Positions 49,043 through 56,985 of a stretch of DNA of 64,000 nt are shown here, in pieces. The stretch covers positions 1 to 64,000 of the forward strand of contig NZ_BMMV01000034.1 in NCBI RefSeq assembly GCF_014646115.1, in the 5' to 3' direction. Position 1 is the first letter of the stretch. Each line of letters opens with the position of its first letter. The notes under the pieces are model-generated. The model did not search any database and had not been told where the DNA came from. It worked only from the letters and a program-made list of their open reading frames with translations. The DNA comes from Streptomyces camponoticapitis (GTDB lineage: Bacteria; Actinomycetota; Actinomycetes; Streptomycetales; Streptomycetaceae). The position numbers and the translations under genes were made by a program.

Positions 49043-50503
49043 GTGGGACGACACAGCCGTAAAGGCCCCGCGCCCAAGGCGTCCGACGGCAGGAAGCGCG
49101 CGCCCGCCGCGAGCGGGCCGCCGGCCGGCGAACGGGAGGCGCGGCCCACGCCGCCCCCAGGCGAGCGGGAACGGACGGCACCGCCGTACGGCACCCCCGC
49201 GCACGGCGTGCCGGTACGCGGCGGGCATCCCGAGCACCGTGAACAGGGCGGCGGCTGGGGCGGTCAACAGCGGTACGGGGACTGGCCGGCCGGCCGGCCG
49301 GGCCGGGGTGGTCAGGGTCAGCAGCGGCCTCCGTATCCGGAGGGCCCCGGGGGGCCCGCTCCGCAGCCGCAGGGGCCGGGAGGGCCGCGCAGGCAGCCGC
49401 GCACGGCGCCGACCGGCCAGCGCCAGGTCCCCGTCCCGGGACCGCGCCGTGAGTTCATCGACGCTTTCGACACACCGCCCTCTCCTTACGGAGGCGGCGG
49501 TGCCACGGGCTTCGACACCGACTCGGCGCAGTGGCGGCCGGATCCGTACGCCTCCGTCACCGACTGGGACGACGAGAGCAGCCGCCCCCGTGCCGCCTCC
49601 GCCGCCGACTCCGGCCGCGGCTCCGACCGGGACGACCCCGACGCCGCCCTGGACGCCGACGGCTCCAAGGAGCGGCCGGAGAAGGGCAATCTGGGCCGCA
49701 CCCTCACCGGGATCGTCGCCGCGGCGGTGACCACGGTGCTCGTGGTCGTGGTGGCCGGTCAGGTCACCGACGGCGACGGACCGCGGGCCGACGCGCTGCC
49801 CTCCGGCGGGCTCGCCCGCGACGGCGACGAACCCGCCTCGCGCTCGGACGGCAGGGCGACCCCGCCGAAGGAGCCCGTGGCGAAGGTGCCGGCGCCGCCG
49901 CCCACCTACTCCCAGCTGATGGCCAGGCAGTTCCCGCTGGCCGCCGATCTGAACGGCTCGGGCGAGTTCGAGGCGGTGCCGGGACTGGCGAAGGCGCCAG
50001 GGGAGGGCCGTAAGGTCCGATACCGGATCGATGTCGAGAAGGGCATCGGGCTCGACCCGAAGCTGTTCGCCGACGCCGTACAGAAAACCCTGAACGACGA
50101 CCGGAGTTGGGCCCACAACGGGGCAATGACCTTCGAGCGGATCGCCGGTGGCTCGCCCGACTTCGTGATCACGCTGGCCAGCCCCGGCACCACGGCCGAG
50201 TGGTGCGCCAAGTCCGGACTGGACACCACCGTCGACAACGTGTCCTGCGACTCCGCCTCCACCGACCGCGTGATGATCAACGCGTTTCGCTGGGCGCGGG
50301 GGGCCAAGACGTACGGCTCCAAGGCGATGCTCGCCTACCGGCAGATGCTGATCAACCATGAGATCGGGCACCGGCTCGGGTACGGCCACGTGAGCTGCCA
50401 GACACCGGGCGCGCTCGCGCCGGTGATGCAGCAGCAGACGAAGACGCTCGATCTCGGCGGCGTGAAGTGCAGGCCCAACCCCTGGGCGTTCCCGGGCAAT
50501 TGA
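49043..50503 (+). CDS. DUF3152 metalloprotease-like protein
   Basis: This is a 486-residue protein. Residues 1-218 are a Pro/Gly/Arg-rich cytoplasmic region, a membrane helix is at about 219-240 and the external domain carries a zinc-protease motif His439-Glu440-x-x-His443 in NHEIGHRLGYGH. This is metzincin-like, with a third His three residues later. The DUF3152 family is actinobacterial (Rv3207c) and assumed to be a membrane-anchored metalloprotease; no substrate is known. In Mycobacterium moeZ is its direct neighbour, but here a four-gene island intervenes. Confidence 0.85.
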   Translation: MGRHSRKGPAPKASDGRKRAPAASGPPAGEREARPTPPPGERERTAPPYGTPAHGVPVRGGHPEHREQGGGWGGQQRYGDWPAGRPGRGGQGQQRPPYPEGPGGPAPQPQGPGGPRRQPRTAPTGQRQVPVPGPRREFIDAFDTPPSPYGGGGATGFDTDSAQWRPDPYASVTDWDDESSRPRAASAADSGRGSDRDDPDAALDADGSKERPEKGNLGRTLTGIVAAAVTTVLVVVVAGQVTDGDGPRADALPSGGLARDGDEPASRSDGRATPPKEPVAKVPAPPPTYSQLMARQFPLAADLNGSGEFEAVPGLAKAPGEGRKVRYRIDVEKGIGLDPKLFADAVQKTLNDDRSWAHNGAMTFERIAGGSPDFVITLASPGTTAEWCAKSGLDTTVDNVSCDSASTDRVMINAFRWARGAKTYGSKAMLAYRQMLINHEIGHRLGYGHVSCQTPGALAPVMQQQTKTLDLGGVKCRPNPWAFPGN

Positions 50504-50605
50504 GGCGTCGGCCCTGGCTTGACGCACAGTGACCGGATGAGCCCTTACCGCGACGGAACGCTACCGCGGTGGGAAAGTTACGTGCATTCACCCCTTCTGG
50601 TGGTG

Positions 50606-50625
50606 CGACGGACAACCGTCCGTCG
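50606..50625. promoter_or_regulatory. Dyad upstream of the sugar-polymer genes
   Basis: CGACGGAC (50606-50613), AACC, GTCCGTCG (50618-50625) form a 20-base perfect inverted repeat 80 bases before the glycosyltransferase start. It could be an operator or a terminator of the DUF3152 gene. Confidence 0.45.
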
Positions 50626-50706
50626 TTCCACCGTCATGTCCGCTTACGGTCGTCCCGCTGTGAGTCGCCGATCCAACGGCGGCTTCCCACAAGGGAGATC
50701 GGGGGT

Positions 50707-52566
50707 GTGCTCGTGCGGATCGGACTACTCACGGACGGTGGCTACCCGTACGCGACGGGTGAGTCCAGGCTCTGGTGCGACCGGCTCGTACGCGGGCTCG
50801 CGCAGCACGAGTTCGACATCTACGCGCTCAGCCGCAGCGCCCACCAGGAGGGCAGAGGCTGGATCCAGCTCCCGCCCTCCGTACTGCGGGTGCGCACCGC
50901 GTCCCTCTGGTCGGCGGAAGGCGACGGGAGGGCGTACGGACGGCGCGAACGACGACGCTTCGTGGGGCACTTCGGAGATCTGATCACCGCCGTCTGCGCC
51001 CCGGACGACGGCGCTTCCGGCGGCGGGAGCGCGGCCCAGAGCGCGCGCGGCGACGGCGCGCGCGACGCGAGCGCCTTCGCCGAAGGGCTGTACGGGCTCG
51101 CGGAACTGGCGCGCGACCATGGCGGCCTGTCCACGGCTCTGCGTTCGGAGGCCGCCCTCCGGATCCTGGAATCCGCCTGCCATACCCCCCGCGCACGCCG
51201 GAGCGTGCGCGGCGCCACCGTCTGCGACTACCTGGTCTTCGCCGACCAGTTGGAGCGGGCGCTGCGCCCGCTCTCCCTCGACTGGTACGACGACGAAGGC
51301 CTCGGGGCCGTCGATCTCTGTCACGCGACGACCGGCGGATCCGCCGCCCTGCCCGGACTTCTGGGCAAACGCTTCTTCGGCGCGCCGCTGCTGGTCACCG
51401 AGTACGGCGTCCAGCTCCGCGCCCACTATCTGGCCGCCGGACCCGGGGGTGACGCGCCCCTGCGCGCGCCGGTGCGCGCCCTGCTCGCGGCCTTCCAGGG
51501 CCTGCTCGCGGCCGAGGTCTACCGGCAGGCCACCGTCATCACCCCCGGCAACACGCACGCCAGACGGTGGCAGGAGCGCTGCGGCGCCGACCGCGCCAAA
51601 CTGCGCACCGTCTACCCCGGCATGGAGACGGACCGCTTCTCCGCCCTGGGCGAAGGCTGTGAACGCGGTGGCGGCGGCGGTCGGGGCGGCGATGACGACG
51701 GAGACCCGAACACCCTCGTCTGGGTCGGGCGGATCGAGCCCGCCAAGGACCTCATCTCCCTGCTGCACGCCTTCGCCGACATCCGTAAGGAGGAGCCGGA
51801 GGCACGGCTGCGGATCATCGGAGCGGCGGCGCGGGGCGCGGAGGCGACGGCCTATCTCGCCCACTGCCGCGCGCTGGCTGCCCAGTTGTTCCCCGACGAG
51901 GCGGCCGACGCGCACGCCGTGGGCGACAACTGCGTCTCCTTCGAGGAGGTCGGCGGGCCGGGCGCCCCGGAGCTGGTCGACGCCTACGCGGCGGGCGGTG
52001 TGGTCGTCCTGTCCAGCATCGTCGAGGGCTTCCCGGTCAGCCTGGTCGAGGCGATGTTCTGCGGGCGCGCGACGGTCTCCACCGACGTCGGCGCGGTCGT
52101 CGAAGTCATCGGCGGTACGGGACTCGTCGTGCCCCCGCGCAATCCGCGGGCGCTCGCCGACGCCTGTGTCGCGCTGTTGCGCGACCCGGAGCGGCGGACA
52201 CGGCTGGGCGCCGCCGCGCGGGCCCGCGCACTCGAACTCTTCACCGTCGAGCAGAACCTGGCGGCGTTCCGCCGCATCTACCTGGAGCTGATCTCGCACA
52301 CCCCGGTCCGGCGCCCGGCCGAGACGGTGGACGCGCACGGCGAGCCGCTGCCGTTCGCCAACCCGGCGGAGGCGTACGTACCCGGCCACTGGACCGCCGG
52401 ACAGGCGACGACCGTACCGATGCCGGCACCGCGGCAGCCGGCGCCCCCCGCGACGACGACCCTGCCGTCCCACCCCGCCTCCTCACCCGTGGCCGCGCGA
52501 GCGCCGCGTCCTACGGAGGCGGTCGGAGTGGGCGCCGGACAGGCCCTGGGGGAGAGCGATGTCTGA
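50707..52566 (+). CDS. PelF-type glycosyltransferase (DUF3492 + GT4)
   Basis: This is a 619-residue cytoplasmic glycosyltransferase. The N-terminus LVRIGLLTDGGYPYATGESRLWCDRLVRGL matches the DUF3492 start of PelF, the GT4 enzyme that polymerises the Pel polysaccharide. The GT4 C-terminal domain has LVWVGRIEPAKD and the nucleotide-sugar site VEGFPVSLVEAMFCG, a Glu-x7-Glu pattern, near residue 440. The insert AFAEGLYGLAELARDHGG near 150 is also DUF3492-like. A 90-residue Pro/Ala-rich tail follows. AGGGAG lies before GTG 50707. It overlaps the next gene by 8 bases. Confidence 0.85.
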   Translation: MLVRIGLLTDGGYPYATGESRLWCDRLVRGLAQHEFDIYALSRSAHQEGRGWIQLPPSVLRVRTASLWSAEGDGRAYGRRERRRFVGHFGDLITAVCAPDDGASGGGSAAQSARGDGARDASAFAEGLYGLAELARDHGGLSTALRSEAALRILESACHTPRARRSVRGATVCDYLVFADQLERALRPLSLDWYDDEGLGAVDLCHATTGGSAALPGLLGKRFFGAPLLVTEYGVQLRAHYLAAGPGGDAPLRAPVRALLAAFQGLLAAEVYRQATVITPGNTHARRWQERCGADRAKLRTVYPGMETDRFSALGEGCERGGGGGRGGDDDGDPNTLVWVGRIEPAKDLISLLHAFADIRKEEPEARLRIIGAAARGAEATAYLAHCRALAAQLFPDEAADAHAVGDNCVSFEEVGGPGAPELVDAYAAGGVVVLSSIVEGFPVSLVEAMFCGRATVSTDVGAVVEVIGGTGLVVPPRNPRALADACVALLRDPERRTRLGAAARARALELFTVEQNLAAFRRIYLELISHTPVRRPAETVDAHGEPLPFANPAEAYVPGHWTAGQATTVPMPAPRQPAPPATTTLPSHPASSPVAARAPRPTEAVGVGAGQALGESDV

Positions 52567-53722
52567 CACGGGCACCCCCGACGGGGCGAGCACCCCCGTG
52601 CTCACGACGAGACTCGCGCGGCGTCCCGGCCCGGCCGACCCCGTCAAGACGCTGATGCACAGCCACCGCGAGCTGTGCGAGCACGCGGTCGACCCGCTGG
52701 AGATCGCGGCCGGACTGGAGGCGCACGGCGTCACCGACCGGGCAGCCGCCCGCTTCCGGCACCGGGACGTCTTCTCACTCGCCGAGGAGCTGTACGCGCG
52801 CGTGCCGCGCTCCGCCGACGGCGGCCGGGACACCGCGGAGGCGACCACACCCCACCCGGCGCGCTCCACCGATCCGCGCGCCGGGTGGGCGCTGCGCACC
52901 CTGCTCCCGGGCGCGGTGTGCGCCACGGCCGTCGTCGCCCTGCGTTACGCGGACGGCGCCGACAGCGCCGCCGGGGGGCTGCGGCCCGCGACAGGCCTGG
53001 TGGGGGGCGTCGCCCTCGCCGTCGCGCTGACCGTCGCCCTCCGGCGCGGCCCGCTGCGCGTCGAGGGCCACACGGCAGGCGTCTCCCGCCTGTGGGTGTG
53101 CTGGCTGCTGGCGTACGTGCTGTACGGCGACGTGCTGACGCACGCGACGGCCGGCGACGGGCCCCACGGGACGGACCCCCTGGCCCACGCCGCGGCGCCG
53201 CTCGTCGCCCTGGCGTTCGCCGTGGCCCCCGCCGCGTGGTGCGCCCATCTGCTGGCCGTACAGGCGCGGCGCAGGCTCGCCCACAGCCGATCGCTGGCCG
53301 AGTTCGCCTCCCGGACCCGGCCGGTGCTGCTCGGCCTGCTCGCGCTGTACGCCGTCGCGCTGGCCGTTCTCGCCGTCCTCGCCGAACTCGTCCTCGGCGG
53401 TGACCGGGGCGCGGGCACCGGCCACCCCGTCACGACCGTCGCCCTCGGCTGTCTGCTGCTCCTCGCCCGGCTGCTCACCGTCCACGGCTTCCCCGGGGCG
53501 GCGGCGACCGGCCTCGCCACCGCCTGCGCCGTCGAGGCGGCGGCCCTCCTTCTTACGACCGCGGGCCGCGTCCCCGGCTTCGCGTCCGTCTCCGCCCCCG
53601 TCCGGGCCCTCGTCGAGGCGTGGGGAGCCGGAGCCGTACCTGCCCTCGCCTGCGGCGCCGCCGCGCTCGGACTGCTGATCCACGCCACCGTCGCACTGTC
53701 CCGGGCCTCGGCCCACACGTGA
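52559..53722 (+). CDS. Multi-pass membrane protein of the sugar-polymer island
   Basis: This is a 387-residue protein. A soluble N-terminus of about 90 residues with a helical element (REFCEHAVDP-like, GLEAHGVTDRAAARFRHRDVFSLAEELYARV) is followed by about eight membrane helices up to the C-terminus. It does not look like PelG, the 12-helix Wzx-like transporter, nor like PelE or PelD by eye. It overlaps the glycosyltransferase gene by 8 bases, so the two are made together. I suggest it anchors or exports the polymer; this is inferred from context. Confidence 0.75.
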   Translation: MSDTGTPDGASTPVLTTRLARRPGPADPVKTLMHSHRELCEHAVDPLEIAAGLEAHGVTDRAAARFRHRDVFSLAEELYARVPRSADGGRDTAEATTPHPARSTDPRAGWALRTLLPGAVCATAVVALRYADGADSAAGGLRPATGLVGGVALAVALTVALRRGPLRVEGHTAGVSRLWVCWLLAYVLYGDVLTHATAGDGPHGTDPLAHAAAPLVALAFAVAPAAWCAHLLAVQARRRLAHSRSLAEFASRTRPVLLGLLALYAVALAVLAVLAELVLGGDRGAGTGHPVTTVALGCLLLLARLLTVHGFPGAAATGLATACAVEAAALLLTTAGRVPGFASVSAPVRALVEAWGAGAVPALACGAAALGLLIHATVALSRASAHT

Positions 53723-53850
53723 CCGGCGGCCACCGGCCTCCGGCGCACGCCCGTCCGGGCCGCTCGTCCGGACCCACCGACCTCCCGCGGAGCCGACGCC
53801 GCGGGCGTAACCCGAAGCACACGGCAACACCTCTAAGGAGACGACAGAAC

Positions 53851-53904
53851 ATGACCCCTCAACCCCCAGCACCGGCGCGTCGGAACCAAGGGGCGGCGCG
53901 ATGA
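53851..53904 (+). CDS. Possible 17-codon leader peptide
   Basis: An ATG with AAGGAG ten bases upstream opens a frame of 17 codons, MTPQPPAPARRNQGAAR, whose TGA overlaps the epimerase ATG as ATGA (53901-53904). The downstream gene has no Shine-Dalgarno of its own apart from what this frame supplies. It may exist to couple translation, or it may be a spacer only. Confidence 0.4.
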   Translation: MTPQPPAPARRNQGAAR

Positions 53905-54884
53905 GGGTCCTGCTGCTCGGTGCCAACGGCTTCCTCGGGCGCTTCGTCGCCGACCGGCTGCTCGCCGACCCGGCCGTGCATCTGACCGCACTCGGCAGAG
54001 GCGACGACGCCGACGTACGGTTCGACCTCGCCGGAGGCAGTCCCGGAGCCCTCACCCGCTTCCTGGACGCCGTCCACCCCGGAGTCGTCATCAACTGCGC
54101 CGGCGCCACCCGGGGCGGCGCCCGCGATCTGACCCGGCACAACACCGTCGCCGTGGCGACGGTGTGCGAGGCGCTGCGTCGCAGCGGCTGCGGCGCCCGC
54201 CTCGTCCAGCTCGGCTGCTCCTCCGAGTACGGGCCCTCCCAGCCCGGCTCGTCCACCGCCGAGGACGCGGTGCCCCGGCCCGGCGGCCCGTACGGTGTGA
54301 GCAAGCTGGCCGCCAGTGAGCTGGTGCTCGGCGCCGGGCTCGACGCCGTCGTGCTCCGGGTCTTCTCACCCGTCGGGCCCGGCACGCCCGCGGGCTCTCC
54401 GCTCGGCCGGCTCGCCGAGGCGATGCGCCGCGCCATGCAGTCCGGTGACGGCGAGTTGAAGCTCGGCGGACTCGGCGTGCAGCGCGACTTCGTCGACGTA
54501 CGCGACGTGGCGCGCGCCGTGCACGCCGCCTCGCTCTCCGCCGCACAGGGCGTCGTCAACATCGGTACGGGGCGCGCGGTCCGGCTCAGGGACGCCGCGG
54601 CGGTCCTCGCGAGGGTCGCCGGATACGGCGGCGCCCTGCACGAGCTGGACACTCCCACCGGTCCGCCCCGCCCCCCGCAGGGGCACGGCACGCTCGGCCC
54701 GCAGCGCGGCGAGCACCCGTCGGAGCAGCTGGGCGGCGGCGGCCCGTTCCCGTACCCCGACGGCTGCGGCGGCTGGCAGCAGGCCGATGTCCGCACCGCG
54801 CGCGACCGGCTCGGCTGGCGTCCCCGTATCAACCTGGAGGAGTCGCTCGCCGACATCTGGATGGAGGCGGCATGCCGCATCTGA
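53901..54884 (+). CDS. NAD-dependent sugar-nucleotide epimerase/dehydratase
   Basis: This is a 327-residue extended short-chain dehydrogenase. The NAD site is GANGFLG at residues 8-14 and the catalytic pair is YGVSK near residue 133 with the Ser/Thr in LGCSSEYGP. The C-terminal substrate domain includes RDFVDVRDVARAV. It likely makes a 4-epimer or deoxy-sugar nucleotide for the neighbouring glycosyltransferase, as PelX makes UDP-GalNAc for Pel. The exact substrate is inferred. It overlaps the next gene by 13 bases. Confidence 0.83.
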   Translation: MRVLLLGANGFLGRFVADRLLADPAVHLTALGRGDDADVRFDLAGGSPGALTRFLDAVHPGVVINCAGATRGGARDLTRHNTVAVATVCEALRRSGCGARLVQLGCSSEYGPSQPGSSTAEDAVPRPGGPYGVSKLAASELVLGAGLDAVVLRVFSPVGPGTPAGSPLGRLAEAMRRAMQSGDGELKLGGLGVQRDFVDVRDVARAVHAASLSAAQGVVNIGTGRAVRLRDAAAVLARVAGYGGALHELDTPTGPPRPPQGHGTLGPQRGEHPSEQLGGGGPFPYPDGCGGWQQADVRTARDRLGWRPRINLEESLADIWMEAACRI

Positions 54885-55633
54885 GATCCGCCGACAGCAG
54901 CCCGTCGGCCACCGGCGCCGCCGGGCTCGGCTTCGGCATCCCCGGTTACGCCCATCCACTGCTCGCCCCGGTCGAGTGGGCCGAACTGACCCGCCCCGGA
55001 ACGCCGTTGCACTGGGCCGTGCTGAACGTCGCGGACGGGCCGGGCAGTATGCCGGACCCGCACTGTCTGGAGGCCGCGGGCCGGCTCAGGAACGCGGGCG
55101 TGCGGGTGCTTGGGCATCTCGATCTCGCGTACGGCGCCCGGAGCTTCGGCGAGATCGTCAGCGACGCGCACGACTTCCACGACTGGTACCGCGTCGACGG
55201 CTTCTATCTGGACCGGTGTCCGGCGGAGGCCCCGTACCTCGCGGACGTCAGGCTCACGACGGCGACGCTGGACACGATCGTGCCCGGCGGGCATCTGGTC
55301 CTCGGCCACGGGACACATCCGTACCGCGGATACGCCGACATCGCCGACCAGTTGGTCACCTTCAGCGGACCGTGGACCGACTACCGGTGGTCACAGGTGG
55401 CCGAGTGGACGGCGGACCATCCGCCCGAGCGCTTCGTGCACCTCGTGCACGGTGTGCCCCGCAGCCATCTGGACGAGGCCATGCGGATCGCGCGCTGGCA
55501 GGGCGCGGGAACGATCTTCTTCACCGACCACGGCGATCACGACCAGCGAACCGGACAGAACAGCCCATTCGCGGCACTGCCCGGCTACTGGGACGAAATC
55601 GTCTCGCAGATCGGACCGGGTGTCTCGGAATGA
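54872..55633 (+). CDS. Spherulation-specific family 4 (GH135-like) protein
   Basis: This is a 253-residue TIM-barrel-like protein of the spherulin 4 group. Motifs: FGIPGYAHPLLAPVEW at the start, WAVLNVADGPG, LGHLDLAYGAR and the acidic centre VDGFYLDRCPAE. In fungal Sph3, which cleaves galactosaminogalactan, the last motif has an Asp-Glu pair; here the Glu is Arg, so activity is uncertain. No signal peptide is visible, unlike secreted family members. Overlap with the epimerase suggests a shared role in a polymer pathway. Confidence 0.8.
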   Translation: MPHLRSADSSPSATGAAGLGFGIPGYAHPLLAPVEWAELTRPGTPLHWAVLNVADGPGSMPDPHCLEAAGRLRNAGVRVLGHLDLAYGARSFGEIVSDAHDFHDWYRVDGFYLDRCPAEAPYLADVRLTTATLDTIVPGGHLVLGHGTHPYRGYADIADQLVTFSGPWTDYRWSQVAEWTADHPPERFVHLVHGVPRSHLDEAMRIARWQGAGTIFFTDHGDHDQRTGQNSPFAALPGYWDEIVSQIGPGVSE

Positions 55634-55704
55634 GAAGGCGCGTGGCAGTGTTACCGGAGGAACAAACGTACTGACCAACCGACCAATCCCCTGTTGAGGT
55701 CCCT

Positions 55705-56883
55705 GTGTCGCTGCCACCCCTGGTCGAGCCCGCTGCCGAGCTCACCGTCGACGAGGTCCGCAGGTACTCCCGTCATCTGATCATCCCGGACGTCGGGATG
55801 GACGGGCAGAAGCGGCTGAAGAACGCGAAGGTGCTCGTCGTGGGCGCCGGCGGGCTCGGCTCGCCCGCGCTCATGTATCTGGCCGCGGCCGGTGTCGGAA
55901 CGCTCGGCATCGTGGAGTTCGACGAGGTCGACGAGTCGAATCTCCAGCGGCAGATCATCCACAGCCAGGCGGACATCGGCCGCTCGAAGGCCGCGTCCGC
56001 ACGTGACTCCGTCCTCGGCATCAACCCGCTGGTGAAGGTCGTCCTTCACGAGGAGCGGCTCGAGTCCGAGAACGTCATGGAGATCTTCTCCCAGTACGAC
56101 CTGATCGTGGACGGCACGGACAACTTCGCCACCCGCTATCTGGTCAACGACGCGTGTGTGCTGCTGGGCAAGCCGTACGTATGGGGCTCGATCTACCGCT
56201 TCGACGGTCAGGCGAGCGTCTTCTGGTCCGAGCACGGTCCCTGCTACCGCTGCCTCTACCCGGAGCCGCCGCCGCCCGGCATGGTGCCGAGCTGCGCCGA
56301 GGGCGGCGTCCTCGGCGTGCTGTGCGCGTCGATCGGGTCCATCCAGGTCAACGAGGCGATCAAGCTCCTCGCGGGCATCGGCGAGCCGCTCCTCGGCCGT
56401 CTGATGATCTACGACGCGCTGGAGATGCAGTACCGCCAGGTCAAGGTCCGCAAGGACCCCGACTGCGCGGTCTGCGGTGAGAACCCGACCGTCACCGAAC
56501 TCATCGACTACGAGGCCTTCTGCGGCGTCGTGTCCGAGGAGGCCCAGGTGGCGGCGGCCGGTTCGACGATCACTCCGAAGCAGCTCAAGGAGTGGCTCGA
56601 CGACGGCGAGAACATCGAGCTCATCGATGTGCGGGAGCCGAACGAGTTCGAGATCGTCTCCATCCCGGGTGCCAGGCTGATCCCCAAGAACGAGTTCCTG
56701 ATGGGGAACGCGCTCCAGGACCTGCCGCAGGACAAGAAGATCGTCTTGAACTGCAAGACGGGTGTCCGCAGTGCGGAAGTGCTGGCGGTGCTGAAGGCCG
56801 CGGGCTTCGCCGACGCCGTGCACGTCGGCGGCGGAGTGGTGGGCTGGGTCAACCAGATCGAGCCGGAGAAGCCGATCTACTGA
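55705..56883 (+). CDS. moeZ: Adenylyltransferase/sulfurtransferase MoeZ
   Basis: This is a 392-residue fusion of a MoeB/ThiF-type adenylyltransferase and a rhodanese. ATP-binding GAGGLGSPAL is at residues 50-59, the zinc ligands are Cys180 and Cys183 (CYRC) and Cys254 and Cys257 (CAVC), and the rhodanese active Cys is 350 in LNCKTGVRS. It adenylates and thiocarboxylates small sulfur carriers such as MoaD, CysO or ThiS, supplying sulfur for molybdopterin, cysteine and thiamine or secondary metabolites. GTG 55705. It is the counterpart of Rv3206c. Confidence 0.93.
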   Translation: MSLPPLVEPAAELTVDEVRRYSRHLIIPDVGMDGQKRLKNAKVLVVGAGGLGSPALMYLAAAGVGTLGIVEFDEVDESNLQRQIIHSQADIGRSKAASARDSVLGINPLVKVVLHEERLESENVMEIFSQYDLIVDGTDNFATRYLVNDACVLLGKPYVWGSIYRFDGQASVFWSEHGPCYRCLYPEPPPPGMVPSCAEGGVLGVLCASIGSIQVNEAIKLLAGIGEPLLGRLMIYDALEMQYRQVKVRKDPDCAVCGENPTVTELIDYEAFCGVVSEEAQVAAAGSTITPKQLKEWLDDGENIELIDVREPNEFEIVSIPGARLIPKNEFLMGNALQDLPQDKKIVLNCKTGVRSAEVLAVLKAAGFADAVHVGGGVVGWVNQIEPEKPIY

Positions 56884-56904
56884 ACGAAGCGCGTACGTAC
56901 AGCA

Positions 56905-56939
56905 GGAGGCCGGTCCACGAATCTCGTGGACCGGCCTCC
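56905..56939. terminator. 16-bp terminator between moeZ and peptidase gene
   Basis: GGAGGCCGGTCCACGA (56905-56920) and its complement (56924-56939) enclose a 3-base loop. It lies between convergent genes and is flanked outside by GCGTAC direct-inverted copies. Confidence 0.75.
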
Positions 56940-56985
56940 CGCGTACGCGGGCGCGTAGGACGAGCCGTACGTATGCCCCGACGGG

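Noticed and set aside
52775-55318. An 847-codon open frame on the minus strand
   Set aside because: It is antisense to the membrane protein, epimerase and spherulin-4 genes and shows no domain. It is a shadow.
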